45,283 bases of DNA from NCBI GenBank assembly GCA_902797035.1, contig CADBRH010000085.1, positions 1 through 45,283 of the forward strand, in the 5' to 3' direction. The DNA comes from an uncultured Bacteroidia bacterium (GTDB lineage: Bacteria; Bacteroidota; Bacteroidia; Bacteroidales; UBA932). Positions 1 to 8,808 of this stretch are shown here, in pieces. The notes under the pieces were generated by a model, which worked only from the letters and a program-made list of their open reading frames with translations, ran no database searches and was not told where the DNA came from. The translations under genes were made by a program, and so were the position numbers. How positions within the stretch are numbered: the first letter of the stretch is position 1; each line of letters opens with the position of its first letter.

Positions 1-887
1 GGCGCATCCTCCTCGCTTCACTCGAGGGTTTCGCTATCAGTCAGATCAAGATCTCCGGCGTGGACCAGGAGTTCGCGACGATCACGGGAGTGATCGAGGG
101 GATGCAGGATATCATCCTTAACCTCAAGCAGGTGAGATTCAAGAGGATGGTGGAGTCCGTCGACACTGAGGTCGCGAATATCGTCGTGAGCGGGAAGAAT
201 GAGTTCACCGCCGAGGATATCTCCAAAGGATTGTCTTCTTTCAAGGTGTTGAATCCTGAGCAGCACATCTGCTCGCTCGAGCCGTCAGTCACTCTCGAGA
301 TGACCCTGACCATCACCAAGGGCCGCGGCTTCGTGCCCGCCGAGGAGATGAGGGATGAGAACACGCCTATCGGCACCATCCCGGTGGACGCTGTCTATAC
401 CCCCATCAGGAAAGTCAACTGGACAGTCGAGAACTGGCGTGTCGAGCAGAAGACCGACTACGAGAAGCTCAACCTCGAGATCATCACGGATGGCTCGATC
501 ACACCCAACCAGGCTTTGCAGGAGGCGGCCAATATCCTTATCTACCACTTCAAGCTTTTCACCGACGACAAGAAGATCTCCCTGGAGAACACTCCGGAGT
601 CCGATTCCAAGGAGCTTGACGAGGAAAGCCTCAGGATGAGGCATCTCCTCCTTACCAAGCTTTCTGACATGGGTCTGTCCGTGAGGGCTTACAACTGCCT
701 TAAGGCGGCCGATATCGACACGTTCGCCGACCTTGTCTCATATTCCAGGAACGAGCTCATGAAGTTCAGGAATTTCGGCAAGAAGTCGCTCAACGAGATC
801 GACCTGTTGGTTGAGAGGATGAAGCTCCAGTTCGGCATGGATGTCAGAAAATATAATATTGAACCCAAGAAAAAGACCGTAGAATAA
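1..887 (+). CDS. rpoA: RNA polymerase alpha subunit, 3' part (5' end outside window)
   Basis: The alpha subunit nucleates RNA polymerase assembly and contacts upstream promoter DNA and activators. The frame is open from base 3 and begins inside the N-terminal domain at [13 protein letters not shown], a conserved alpha-NTD segment. About 294 codons are present, so roughly 35-40 N-terminal codons are missing compared with the usual ~330. The C-terminal domain is visible in the last ~75 residues ([19 protein letters not shown] through GKKSLNEI), the helix-hairpin-helix fold that binds UP elements. A GTG at base 60 is internal and not a start. The TAA stop overlaps the rplQ ATG by one base, the classical rpoA-rplQ coupling at the end of the ribosomal protein operon. 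Identification is certain. Confidence 0.97.
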   Translation, partial: RILLASLEGFAISQIKISGVDQEFATITGVIEGMQDIILNLKQVRFKRMVESVDTEVANIVVSGKNEFTAEDISKGLSSFKVLNPEQHICSLEPSVTLEMTLTITKGRGFVPAEEMRDENTPIGTIPVDAVYTPIRKVNWTVENWRVEQKTDYEKLNLEIITDGSITPNQALQEAANILIYHFKLFTDDKKISLENTPESDSKELDEESLRMRHLLLTKLSDMGLSVRAYNCLKAADIDTFADLVSYSRNELMKFRNFGKKSLNEIDLLVERMKLQFGMDVRKYNIEPKKKTVE

Positions 888-1387
888 TGAGGCACAATAA
901 AGCAATCAATCACCTGGGCCGCAAGAGCAGCCATCGCAAGGCTATGCTGGCGAACATGGCGACCTCTTTGATCATGCACAAGAGGATCACCACAACTGTC
1001 GCCAAGGCCAAGGCTCTCAAGAGTTATGTGGAACCGCTTATCACCAAGTCAAAGGATGACTCCACACACTCCCGCCGTATGGTTTTCAGCTACCTTAAGA
1101 ACAAGGAGGCTATCAAGGAGTTGTTCGGTGTCATCGCCCCGAAGATCGCCGACCGTCCCGGTGGATACACCCGCGTTCTCCACACCGGTTTCCGTCTTGG
1201 TGACGGCGCCGACATGGCTCTGATCGAGCTTGTGGACTTCAACGAGGCCGCTCTCGCCGCCGGGAAGAAGGAAGTCAAGAAGTCGACTCGCCGCAGCCGC
1301 GCCAAGAAGGCCGCCCCTGCCGCCGAGACAGTTCAGGCTCCCGCTCCCGAGGCCGCTGAGACGCCCGAGACACCAGCGGCGGAGTAA
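887..1387 (+). CDS. rplQ: 50S ribosomal protein L17
   Basis: L17 is a large-subunit ribosomal protein. The first ~115 residues are canonical: [20 protein letters not shown] at the start, then [19 protein letters not shown] and RPGGYTRVL. At 166 aa it is longer than the ~120-130 aa of many bacteria. The extra ~45 residues are a Lys/Arg-rich stretch followed by an Ala/Pro/Glu low-complexity tail, a type of extension seen in Bacteroidota L17. The start overlaps the rpoA stop by one base, implying translational coupling. A strong hairpin terminator follows 18 bases after the stop, so this is the last gene of the operon. Confidence 0.96.
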   Translation: MRHNKAINHLGRKSSHRKAMLANMATSLIMHKRITTTVAKAKALKSYVEPLITKSKDDSTHSRRMVFSYLKNKEAIKELFGVIAPKIADRPGGYTRVLHTGFRLGDGADMALIELVDFNEAALAAGKKEVKKSTRRSRAKKAAPAAETVQAPAPEAAETPETPAAE

Positions 1388-1404
1388 TATCAACAACCGT
1401 TTTA

Positions 1405-1448
1405 GTTTCCGGGATGGAGGTTATGGGCTTCCATCCCGGAACTTTTTT
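1405..1448 (+). terminator. Rho-independent terminator after rplQ
   Basis: A 12-bp perfect stem, TTCCGGGATGGA (1407-1418) against TCCATCCCGGAA (1430-1441), encloses an 11-base loop and is followed by six T residues. It closes the rpoA-rplQ operon. The remaining ~95 bases up to 1543 are AT-rich leader for the next gene; I see no promoter there that fits the full consensus. Confidence 0.9.
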
Positions 1449-1542
1449 CACGCCGCCCGGGAAGATAATAATTCCATTTTTAAAGAATAATGGTTAAATT
1501 TCGTAAGATTTGAGCTCTTGCATGATAATCAATTAATCGGAT

Positions 1543-3402
1543 ATGAGAAAAAGAGTTATTCCTCTGGCGCTGGCCGCGTTGGCCCTCGTGTCAGCCTGTG
1601 GTGGGAAAGAGGACGCCAACATGAAGATGATCACCTCGGTGAAGTTCTCCGACGTCAAGATCGAGGACGGTTTCTGGAGCCCTAGACTTCAGAGTCATAA
1701 GGATGTGACGCTCAACGTCTGCATTGACCAGATCGAGAACCAGACCGGCAGGATCCGAAATTTCGAGAACGCCGCCAAAGGCGAGGGGGAGCACTCGGGA
1801 ATATTTTTCGACGACTCTGATGTCTATAAGGCTCTCGAGGGCATGGCGTATTCCCTCCAGAACAATCCGGATCCGGCTCTCGAGGCCAAGTGCGACGAGT
1901 GGATAGCGAAGTTCGCCGCCGCCCAGAGGGAGGACGGTTATATCAACACCTACTACACCCTGACCGGTCTGGAGAACCGTTGGGACAACATGGACAAGCA
2001 CGAGATGTACTGCGCCGGTCATATGATCGAGGCCGGGGTGGCTTATTACAACGTGACCGGGAAGCGTGAGCTTCTGGATGTCTGCGTCCGGATGGCCGAT
2101 CACATGATGACTGTTTTCGGTCCCGGCAAGCGCCATTGGGTTCCAGGCCACGAGGAGATCGAGCTGGCTCTCGTGAAGTTGTTCCAGGTCACCGGTGAGA
2201 GGAAATATCTTGAGTTCGCCGACTGGCTCCTTGACCAGAGAGGCCATGGCTACGGCTCCTACGGCAAGTTCATTGACCGTCCCTGGCCGCCTCACTACTA
2301 TCAGGATGAGGTCCCCGTCCGCGAGATGACGGAGATTTCCGGACATGCCGTTCGCTCGATGTATCTCTACTGCGGGATGGCGGATGTGGCCGCCTACACC
2401 GGTGACAAGGGCTACACCGACGCCTTGGACAGGCTCTGGGACGATGTCGTGTTGAGGAATATGTACATCACCGGCGGCATAGGACAGTCGGCTAGCAACG
2501 AGGGATTCACGAACGATTACTCGCTTCCCAATCTCACAGCCTATTGCGAGACCTGCGCCTCTGTCGGTATGGTATATTGGAACTGGAGGATGGGCCAGTT
2601 CACCGGCGACAGCAAATACGCCGATGTCATGGAGCGCTCGATGTACAACGGCGCTTTGGCCGGGATATCCCTTGAGGGAGATAAATTCTTCTATGTCAAT
2701 CCTTTGGAGTCTCTCGGGAACCATCACCGCCAGGAGTGGTACGGATGCGCCTGCTGCCCCAGCCAGATCTGCCGCTTCCTTCCCTCCATCGGAAACTATA
2801 TCTACGGTGTATCCGACGGCGCTGTCTGGGTCAACCTCTTTATCGGGAACACCGCCGACATAAAGGTCGGGAAGAAGAACGTGACCCTCAGGCAGGAGAC
2901 CAACTATCCCTGGGAGGGCGCCGTGGCTCTGACCGTAGGGGTCAAAGGCTCTCTTAAAACCCAGATGAGGCTTCGCGTCCCCGGATGGTGCGACAACTAC
3001 ACCATCGCGGTCAACGGGGAGACCTTCGAGGCTCCTGTCGAGAAAGGCTACGCCGTGATTGACCGTAAATGGAAAGACGGAGACAAGATCGTTCTCAATC
3101 TCGACATGCCCGTCAAGGTCGTCGCGGCGGATCCCAGAGTCAAGGAGGACGAGGGCATGAGGGCTGTCCAAAGGGGGCCCCTGGTGTATTGCATAGAGGA
3201 AGCGGACAACAAGGGAGGTTTCGATGATTTGAGAATATCCGAGGACGCCTCCTTCAATACGGTTTTCGTCCCTGACAAGCTCCGCGGCATAGTCGAGATC
3301 AGCACCGTCGTGGCCGACAGGCCCCTGACCTATATCCCATACTACGCCTGGGATAACCGGGAGGCCGGCAAGATGAAGGTATGGGTGCCTCTCGTTGATT
3401 AA
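1543..3402 (+). CDS. GH127 (DUF1680) beta-L-arabinofuranosidase-like lipoprotein
   Basis: Predicted to remove terminal beta-L-arabinofuranose from plant glycans outside the inner membrane. The N-terminus is a lipoprotein signal with Cys after LALVSA and an acidic residue soon after (CGGKEDAN), so it is membrane anchored and perhaps surface exposed. The GH127 zinc/cysteine site is complete: Glu336 and Cys338 (ETCA), Cys404 and Cys405 (CACCP), and Glu320 sixteen residues before Glu336. These match the spacing of E322, E338, C340, C417 and C418 in the characterised Bifidobacterium enzyme HypBA1, where C417 is the nucleophile. Length 619 aa suits the family. A second DUF1680 gene starts 12 bases after the stop, so the two are probably co-transcribed. 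The precise substrate is inferred from family only. Confidence 0.88.
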   Translation: MRKRVIPLALAALALVSACGGKEDANMKMITSVKFSDVKIEDGFWSPRLQSHKDVTLNVCIDQIENQTGRIRNFENAAKGEGEHSGIFFDDSDVYKALEGMAYSLQNNPDPALEAKCDEWIAKFAAAQREDGYINTYYTLTGLENRWDNMDKHEMYCAGHMIEAGVAYYNVTGKRELLDVCVRMADHMMTVFGPGKRHWVPGHEEIELALVKLFQVTGERKYLEFADWLLDQRGHGYGSYGKFIDRPWPPHYYQDEVPVREMTEISGHAVRSMYLYCGMADVAAYTGDKGYTDALDRLWDDVVLRNMYITGGIGQSASNEGFTNDYSLPNLTAYCETCASVGMVYWNWRMGQFTGDSKYADVMERSMYNGALAGISLEGDKFFYVNPLESLGNHHRQEWYGCACCPSQICRFLPSIGNYIYGVSDGAVWVNLFIGNTADIKVGKKNVTLRQETNYPWEGAVALTVGVKGSLKTQMRLRVPGWCDNYTIAVNGETFEAPVEKGYAVIDRKWKDGDKIVLNLDMPVKVVAADPRVKEDEGMRAVQRGPLVYCIEEADNKGGFDDLRISEDASFNTVFVPDKLRGIVEISTVVADRPLTYIPYYAWDNREAGKMKVWVPLVD

Positions 3403-3414
3403 TATTCCTTGAAT

Positions 3415-5430
3415 ATGAGAAAGTTATTGACCGTCCTGGGGGTCATCCTGGCGCTGGCTCCCATGTCCGCCCAATCTTATATCGCCAACCGCGGGCCGCT
3501 CCTGGAAAGTCGTTACATGGAGCTGCTTCTGGGAGCGATCAAGCCCGAGGGCTGGCTGCGCCTTCAGCTGCAGGCCCAGGCGACAGGGCTTACGGGCCAT
3601 CTCGATGAGGTGTATTCCAGAGTCGTGGGTTCTCGCAACGCCTGGTTAGGGGGTGACGGTGACGCTTGGGAGAGAGGTCCCTATTGGATAGATGGTCTTC
3701 TCCCGCTGGCATATATCCTTGACGACGATGCTTTGAAGGCCAAGGCGACGGTCTGGGTGGAGGCGATACTCGGCTCCCAGAAAGAGGACGGCTATTTCGG
3801 GCCGGACACCGACCGCGGTCCCGAGCCGGGACTCCAAAGGAACAACTCCCACGACTGGTGGCCTAAGATGGTCGCCCTGAAAATCATCAAGCAGCATTAT
3901 ATGGCGACCCGGGACGAGAGGGTTATCCCTTTTCTGGACAAATACTTCCGTTACCAGTTAAGGATGCTTCCCGAATATCCTCTTGGTCACTGGACCTTCT
4001 GGGGACAGCAGAGGGGAGGGGACAATCTGGAGGTGGTCCTGTGGCTGTACAATCTCACGGGTGAGAGTTATCTTCTCGAACTCGCCGACCTTATTCACCG
4101 GCAGAGTGCCGACTGGAGCGGGATGTTCCTCGCCGGGACGCCGCTTCGGACCCAGAACAGCATGCATTGCGTCAATCTCGGCCAAGGATTCAAGGAACCG
4201 GTCGTGTATTACCAGAAAAGCAAGGATCCCCTTATGCTGGAGGCCATGCGGAACGGGGAGAAGACCATCAGGGACTATCTCGGCCTTCCCACCGGCCTTT
4301 GGGCCGGCGACGAGCTCATTCATTTCGGCGAGCCTACCAGGGGCTCCGAGCTCTGCACCGCCGTGGAGATGATGTTCTCCCTGGAGGAGATGTTGAGGAT
4401 CACGGGTGACACCCATTGGGCCGACTATCTCGAGAGAGTGGCGTACAACGCCCTCCCGACCCAGATAACGGATGATTTCACCGCCCGACAGTACTACCAG
4501 CAGACCAATCAGGTGGCGTGTACCAGAGGGTCAGACAGGGACTTCTCCACCCCTCACGACGACACCGATGTGGTTTTCGGGGTTTTGAACGGCTATCCCT
4601 GCTGCACTTCGAATATGCATCAGGGCTGGCCGAAATTCACCCAGAACCTATGGTACGCCACCGATGACGGTGGCCTGGCGGCCCTTGTCTTCGCCCCTTC
4701 CTCTGTCGAGGCTGTCGTCGCCGGGGGAGTAAGGGTATCCATAAAGGAAGAGACTTTCTATCCTTTCGACGAGGAGGTGAGAATGACGGTGTCTTTCCCT
4801 GAGAAGAAGGTTAAAGGGGCCTGGTTCCCTGTCAAGTTCAGGATTCCGGAGTGGTGTTCCGCCCCTGTGGTCAAGGTGAACGGGGAGAGAGTGGACCAGA
4901 CACTAGTAGCCGGAGGGACCGTCTGTCTCAGAAGGACTTGGATTAATGGAGACGTGATCACTGTCGAGCTTCCGATGGAGGTTCGCTCCGGGGAGTGGTA
5001 CGACCGGGCGGCCGTCATTGAGAGAGGTCCGCTGGTCTATGCCCTGAGGCTTGAGGAGAATTGGGTCAGGAAGGAATTCAAGCCGGAGGAGAGGGTTCGC
5101 TATGGTGACTGGTACTATGAGGTGACGACTCCCTCGAAATGGAACTACTCCCTCTCGCGCCGTGATCTGATTCCCGACAACGTCAAGGACCGATTCATCG
5201 TGGAGTGCCTCGATACTGACAGGACCCTATATCCCTGGAATGTCGGGAACGCGCCAGTGGTTATAAGATGCAAGGCCAGGGAGGTCCTTGACTGGAGCCT
5301 CCACAGAGGCTCGGCGGGCAGGATACCTTTCTACACACAGCAGGGAGGGAATCTCGGACCCGAGGAGGAGATAACACTAATACCTTACGGATGTACCACA
5401 TTGAGGATTACCGAGTTCCCGGTCAGGTAG
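3415..5430 (+). CDS. Second DUF1680 glycoside hydrolase (GH127/GH146-like)
   Basis: A secreted (alpha/alpha)6-barrel glycosidase distantly related to the preceding enzyme, so probably acting on arabinofuranosyl linkages too. A cleavable signal peptide precedes the mature start (ALAPMSAQSY). The metal/cysteine site is again readable: Glu312-Leu-Cys314 (GSELCTAVE) and the pair Cys396-Cys397 (YPCCTSNMHQGWPK). Tryptophan-rich stretches such as NNSHDWWPKM and GHWTFWGQQRGGDN also fit DUF1680 enzymes. I chose the ATG at 3415 because the in-frame TTG at 3409 would leave only six bases after the upstream stop and adds just two residues. Together with the upstream gene it forms a two-enzyme unit. Which CAZy family it belongs to (GH127, GH146 or a relative) cannot be settled by eye. 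Confidence 0.82.
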   Translation: MRKLLTVLGVILALAPMSAQSYIANRGPLLESRYMELLLGAIKPEGWLRLQLQAQATGLTGHLDEVYSRVVGSRNAWLGGDGDAWERGPYWIDGLLPLAYILDDDALKAKATVWVEAILGSQKEDGYFGPDTDRGPEPGLQRNNSHDWWPKMVALKIIKQHYMATRDERVIPFLDKYFRYQLRMLPEYPLGHWTFWGQQRGGDNLEVVLWLYNLTGESYLLELADLIHRQSADWSGMFLAGTPLRTQNSMHCVNLGQGFKEPVVYYQKSKDPLMLEAMRNGEKTIRDYLGLPTGLWAGDELIHFGEPTRGSELCTAVEMMFSLEEMLRITGDTHWADYLERVAYNALPTQITDDFTARQYYQQTNQVACTRGSDRDFSTPHDDTDVVFGVLNGYPCCTSNMHQGWPKFTQNLWYATDDGGLAALVFAPSSVEAVVAGGVRVSIKEETFYPFDEEVRMTVSFPEKKVKGAWFPVKFRIPEWCSAPVVKVNGERVDQTLVAGGTVCLRRTWINGDVITVELPMEVRSGEWYDRAAVIERGPLVYALRLEENWVRKEFKPEERVRYGDWYYEVTTPSKWNYSLSRRDLIPDNVKDRFIVECLDTDRTLYPWNVGNAPVVIRCKAREVLDWSLHRGSAGRIPFYTQQGGNLGPEEEITLIPYGCTTLRITEFPVR

Positions 5431-5468
5431 CGGCTTGGGTCCATGGTTCGCCTTCGTTTTTAGTAATG

Positions 5469-5500
5469 TTATTAAAATTTTAATTAAATTACTATATTTG
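5469..5500 (+). promoter_or_regulatory. Probable promoter of hppA
   Basis: A perfect Bacteroidota -7 element TATATTTG lies at 5493-5500, 27 bases before the hppA ATG. The -33 position (about 5469) reads TTAT rather than TTTG, so only half the promoter is convincing. The gap from 5431 is otherwise AT-rich and contains no gene. Confidence 0.55.
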
Positions 5501-5527
5501 AAAACAAGATATCGTTAAATAGGATTT

Positions 5528-7720
5528 ATGAACAATCTGTTTTATCTGGTTCCCGCAGCATCCTTGCTCGCGCTGTTCTTCGCGTGGTATTTCTATCATC
5601 AGATGAAAAAGGAAAGTGAGGGTACCCCCACTATGAAAGAGATAGCCCAGTACGTCCGCGAGGGCGCCATGGCCTATCTTAAGCAGCAGTATAAGGTGGT
5701 CTTGATAGTCTTTATCATCCTTGCCTTGCTGTTCTCGTTCATGGCATACGTCCTGCATGTCCAGAACGGATGGGTTCCCTTCGCGTTCCTCACCGGAGGA
5801 TTCTTCTCCGCCCTCGCCGGCTATATCGGTATGAGGACGGCCACATACGCCTCCGCGAGGACCGCCAACGCCGTGAGCCGCTCCCTGAACTCGGGGCTTA
5901 AGCTCGCTTTCCGTTCGGGCGCCGTGATGGGATTGACCGTCGTGGGTCTCGGTCTTCTGGACATATCGATCTGGTGGCTGATCCTCAACGCCTGTGTCGA
6001 TAGTCCAGACATGTCCCAGAAACTTGTGGTTATCACCACGACGATGCTGACATTCGGGATGGGAGCCTCCACCCAGGCCCTCTTCGCCAGGGTGGGCGGC
6101 GGTATATATACTAAGGCTGCCGACGTGGGAGCTGACATTGTCGGCAAAGTCGAGCAGGATATTCCCGAGGACGACCCCCGCAATCCCGCCACCATCGCCG
6201 ACAACGTCGGGGACAACGTGGGTGATGTCGCCGGGATGGGCGCGGATCTTTATGAGTCCTACTGTGGCTCCATTCTCGCCACGATGGCGCTCGGCGCCTC
6301 CGCGTTTTTCAGCGCCGGTGTTGAGAGTCAGATGAAAGCCATATTTGCCCCCATGATGATAGCCGCCATCGGTGTTGTCTTGTCAATCATAGGAATATAC
6401 GCTGTCCGCACCAAGGAAGACGCTGGACTTAAGCAACTTCTGAACTCCCTTAGCGTCGGGACCAATCTGTCGGCCATCCTTATCGCCGTCGTCACGTTCG
6501 GTGTGTTCCTCACGCTAGGCTTCCCTAATTGGTGGCAGCTCAGCCTGTCCGTGATCTCTGGCCTTTTCGCCGGTGTCATTATAGGCAAAGCCACGGAATA
6601 TTACACTTCCCACTCCTTCAAGCCGACCCAAAAGCTGGCCGAGAGCTCGCAGACCGGTCCGGCGACAGTCATCATCCAGGGCATCGGACTCGGGATGGTC
6701 TCGACCTGCATTCCTGTCGTGACAATCGTGGTGGCGATTCTCCTCTCTTATCTTTTCGCCACCGGATTCTCATTTGACCCCTCCAAGATCAGTTTCGGTC
6801 TTTACGGGATCAGCATAGCCGCTGTAGGCATGCTCTCGACATTGGGAATAACCCTCGCGACAGACGCTTACGGCCCTATCGCGGACAACGCGGGAGGCAA
6901 CGCCCAGATGAGCGAGCTGGATCCTGAGGTTCGTCACCGGACCGACACGCTTGACGCTCTCGGAAACACCACGGCGGCGACCGGAAAGGGCTTCGCCATC
7001 GGTTCCGCCGCCCTGACCGCCCTCGCTTTGCTGGCCTCATATATCGAGGAGATAAAGATTGGTCTCCAGCATGTCGGCACCACGGTTCTTACAATCGGGG
7101 ATAAGGTTGTCGATGTGGCCAAGGCTTCAATCCCCGACCTTGTGCAATATTACCAGGTCAATCTCATGAACCCCCGTGTCCTGTGCGGAGTGTTCATCGG
7201 GGCCATGATGGCCTTCCTCTTCTGCGGGATGACCATGAACGCTGTCGGGCGGGCAGCCGAGAAGATGGTGGTCGAGGTGCGAAGGCAGTTCCGCGAGATC
7301 GCCGGCATCCTCGAGGGTAAGAAACGTCCTGACTACAAGCGTTGCGTGGAGATATCAACTAAAGCCGCCCAGCATGAGATGATTACACCGGCGCTCACCG
7401 CTATCATAGTCCCCATATTGGTAGGAGTGGCGCTTGGTGAGGCTGGTGTCATGGGCCTCCTGATCGGAGGTCTCGGCGCCGGTTTCATCCTAGCCATATT
7501 CCTGGCTAATTCAGGAGGCGCTTGGGACAACGCGAAGAAATATGTGGAGGAAGGTCATTTTGGCGGGAAGAACTCTGTCAACCATCACGCGACAGTGGTG
7601 GGCGACACGGTCGGTGACCCGTTCAAGGACACCTCCGGACCTTCCCTGAACATTCTGATTAAACTGATGAGCATGGTCTCCATAGTGATGGCTGGCTTGA
7701 TTGTGATGATCCACGGATAG
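5528..7720 (+). CDS. hppA: Membrane-bound ion-pumping pyrophosphatase
   Basis: An integral membrane enzyme that hydrolyses pyrophosphate and pumps H+ or Na+ across the cytoplasmic membrane. At 730 aa with many hydrophobic spans it has the usual length. The Asp-rich PPi/Mg site DNVGDNVGDVAGMGADLYES sits near residue 224, with further sites at ADNAGGNAQMSELD and near the C-terminus (GDTVGDPFKDTSGP). The segment GNTTAATGKG (residues 479-488) has Ala483 and Gly486 where K+-independent enzymes have Lys and Thr, so this should be the K+-dependent type. I cannot tell H+ from Na+ pumping by reading. It sits between two sugar-hydrolase groups with its own -7 element and is probably transcribed independently. 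Confidence 0.95.
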   Translation: MNNLFYLVPAASLLALFFAWYFYHQMKKESEGTPTMKEIAQYVREGAMAYLKQQYKVVLIVFIILALLFSFMAYVLHVQNGWVPFAFLTGGFFSALAGYIGMRTATYASARTANAVSRSLNSGLKLAFRSGAVMGLTVVGLGLLDISIWWLILNACVDSPDMSQKLVVITTTMLTFGMGASTQALFARVGGGIYTKAADVGADIVGKVEQDIPEDDPRNPATIADNVGDNVGDVAGMGADLYESYCGSILATMALGASAFFSAGVESQMKAIFAPMMIAAIGVVLSIIGIYAVRTKEDAGLKQLLNSLSVGTNLSAILIAVVTFGVFLTLGFPNWWQLSLSVISGLFAGVIIGKATEYYTSHSFKPTQKLAESSQTGPATVIIQGIGLGMVSTCIPVVTIVVAILLSYLFATGFSFDPSKISFGLYGISIAAVGMLSTLGITLATDAYGPIADNAGGNAQMSELDPEVRHRTDTLDALGNTTAATGKGFAIGSAALTALALLASYIEEIKIGLQHVGTTVLTIGDKVVDVAKASIPDLVQYYQVNLMNPRVLCGVFIGAMMAFLFCGMTMNAVGRAAEKMVVEVRRQFREIAGILEGKKRPDYKRCVEISTKAAQHEMITPALTAIIVPILVGVALGEAGVMGLLIGGLGAGFILAIFLANSGGAWDNAKKYVEEGHFGGKNSVNHHATVVGDTVGDPFKDTSGPSLNILIKLMSMVSIVMAGLIVMIHG

Positions 7721-7755
7721 TTGTGCCGAAACGAACCAGCGAATAGATAACTCAA

Positions 7756-8808
7756 ATGAAAAAAGTCACAATCAGAGATGTCGCGCGGGAGGCGGGAGTG
7801 TCGGTGACACTCGTGTCTTTCGTGATGAACGCCAAGATGGGCAAAGACGGTCGTCTTGACTGCCCGGTCAATCCCAACACGGCGGCGAGAGTCCTGGAGG
7901 TAGCCAAAAGGCTGGGCTACCGGCGGAACAACGCCGCCGCCTCCTTGCGAAGCGGCAAGTCCCGCTCGCTCGCCGTGATAGTCTCGGACATAGCCAGTCC
8001 GTTCTTCGCCGAGATATGCAGGAATCTTGAGGCCATCGCCTACAAGGACGGTTACACGGTGATATTCGCCTCGTCCGAGGAGAGTCCCGAGAAGCTCGCC
8101 AACCTTATCGAGACCATGGTCGGTTACAATGTGGAAGGCCTGATAGTGGCGCCGTGTCTTGGGGGAGAGAAGGCCCTTGAGAGAGCCACGGGTGTCGGTA
8201 TCCCCACCGTGCTGATCGACAGGGATATTCCCGGAGATGAATTCGGCAGGGTGCTGCTGGACAACTATGACTCCGGAGTCATGGCGACCAAGTATCTTTT
8301 CCATCAGGGATTCGGCAAGATCGAGATGATCTCCTACAAGCTCGGGGTCACCAGCCTCATCGACAGGGAGGCCGGATACTCCGCCGCCATGGAGGACGCC
8401 GGCCTTAAAGACGAGATACGTCTACACAGGATCGAGTATGACGCCGATTCCGCCAAGAAGGGTGTCATCGAAATATTCAGGGACGCTCTGAAACGAGGCA
8501 CCGAGGCTTTCATACTTCCCACCAAGAAGCTCGCGATGTACAGTTTCAACGCCCTTAACGTCCTGGGTCTCAACCTTCCAAAGGATTTCTCTTTCGTTTG
8601 TTTCGACGAGAGTGACATCTACGATTTGAAGAAGCCGGTGATCCCTCATGTTGTCCAACCGGTGTCCGAGATCGCCGAGAGATCCTTCGCTCTCCTCCAG
8701 AGAATGATCGAGGGGAATATCACCGCCGAGGAGAAGACCGTCATCCTCAAGGCCAGGCTGATTCTCGGCGGCCGCTTCGGCGTCCGTCCCACCCAGGCCA
8801 GCTTCTGA
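7756..8808 (+). CDS. LacI-family transcriptional regulator
   Basis: A sugar-responsive DNA-binding regulator of 350 aa. The N-terminal helix-turn-helix (VTIRDVAREAGVSVTLVSFV, residues 4-23) and hinge (LGYRRNNAAASLRSGKSR) are typical. The rest is a periplasmic-binding-protein-like effector domain (SLAVIVSDIASPFFAEI, then GLIVAPC and IPTVLIDRDI). Its TGA stop overlaps the ATG of the next gene, a GH140-like enzyme, so regulator and enzyme are translationally coupled. It therefore likely controls the local glycosidases in response to a released sugar. There is only a 35-base gap to hppA, with no obvious promoter in it. The effector is unknown. Confidence 0.92.
   Translation: MKKVTIRDVAREAGVSVTLVSFVMNAKMGKDGRLDCPVNPNTAARVLEVAKRLGYRRNNAAASLRSGKSRSLAVIVSDIASPFFAEICRNLEAIAYKDGYTVIFASSEESPEKLANLIETMVGYNVEGLIVAPCLGGEKALERATGVGIPTVLIDRDIPGDEFGRVLLDNYDSGVMATKYLFHQGFGKIEMISYKLGVTSLIDREAGYSAAMEDAGLKDEIRLHRIEYDADSAKKGVIEIFRDALKRGTEAFILPTKKLAMYSFNALNVLGLNLPKDFSFVCFDESDIYDLKKPVIPHVVQPVSEIAERSFALLQRMIEGNITAEEKTVILKARLILGGRFGVRPTQASF

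Noticed and set aside
1591-3171. Antisense open frame (526 codons) opposite the GH127 gene
   Set aside because: Shadow of a gene with an intact catalytic site; no start context or domain.
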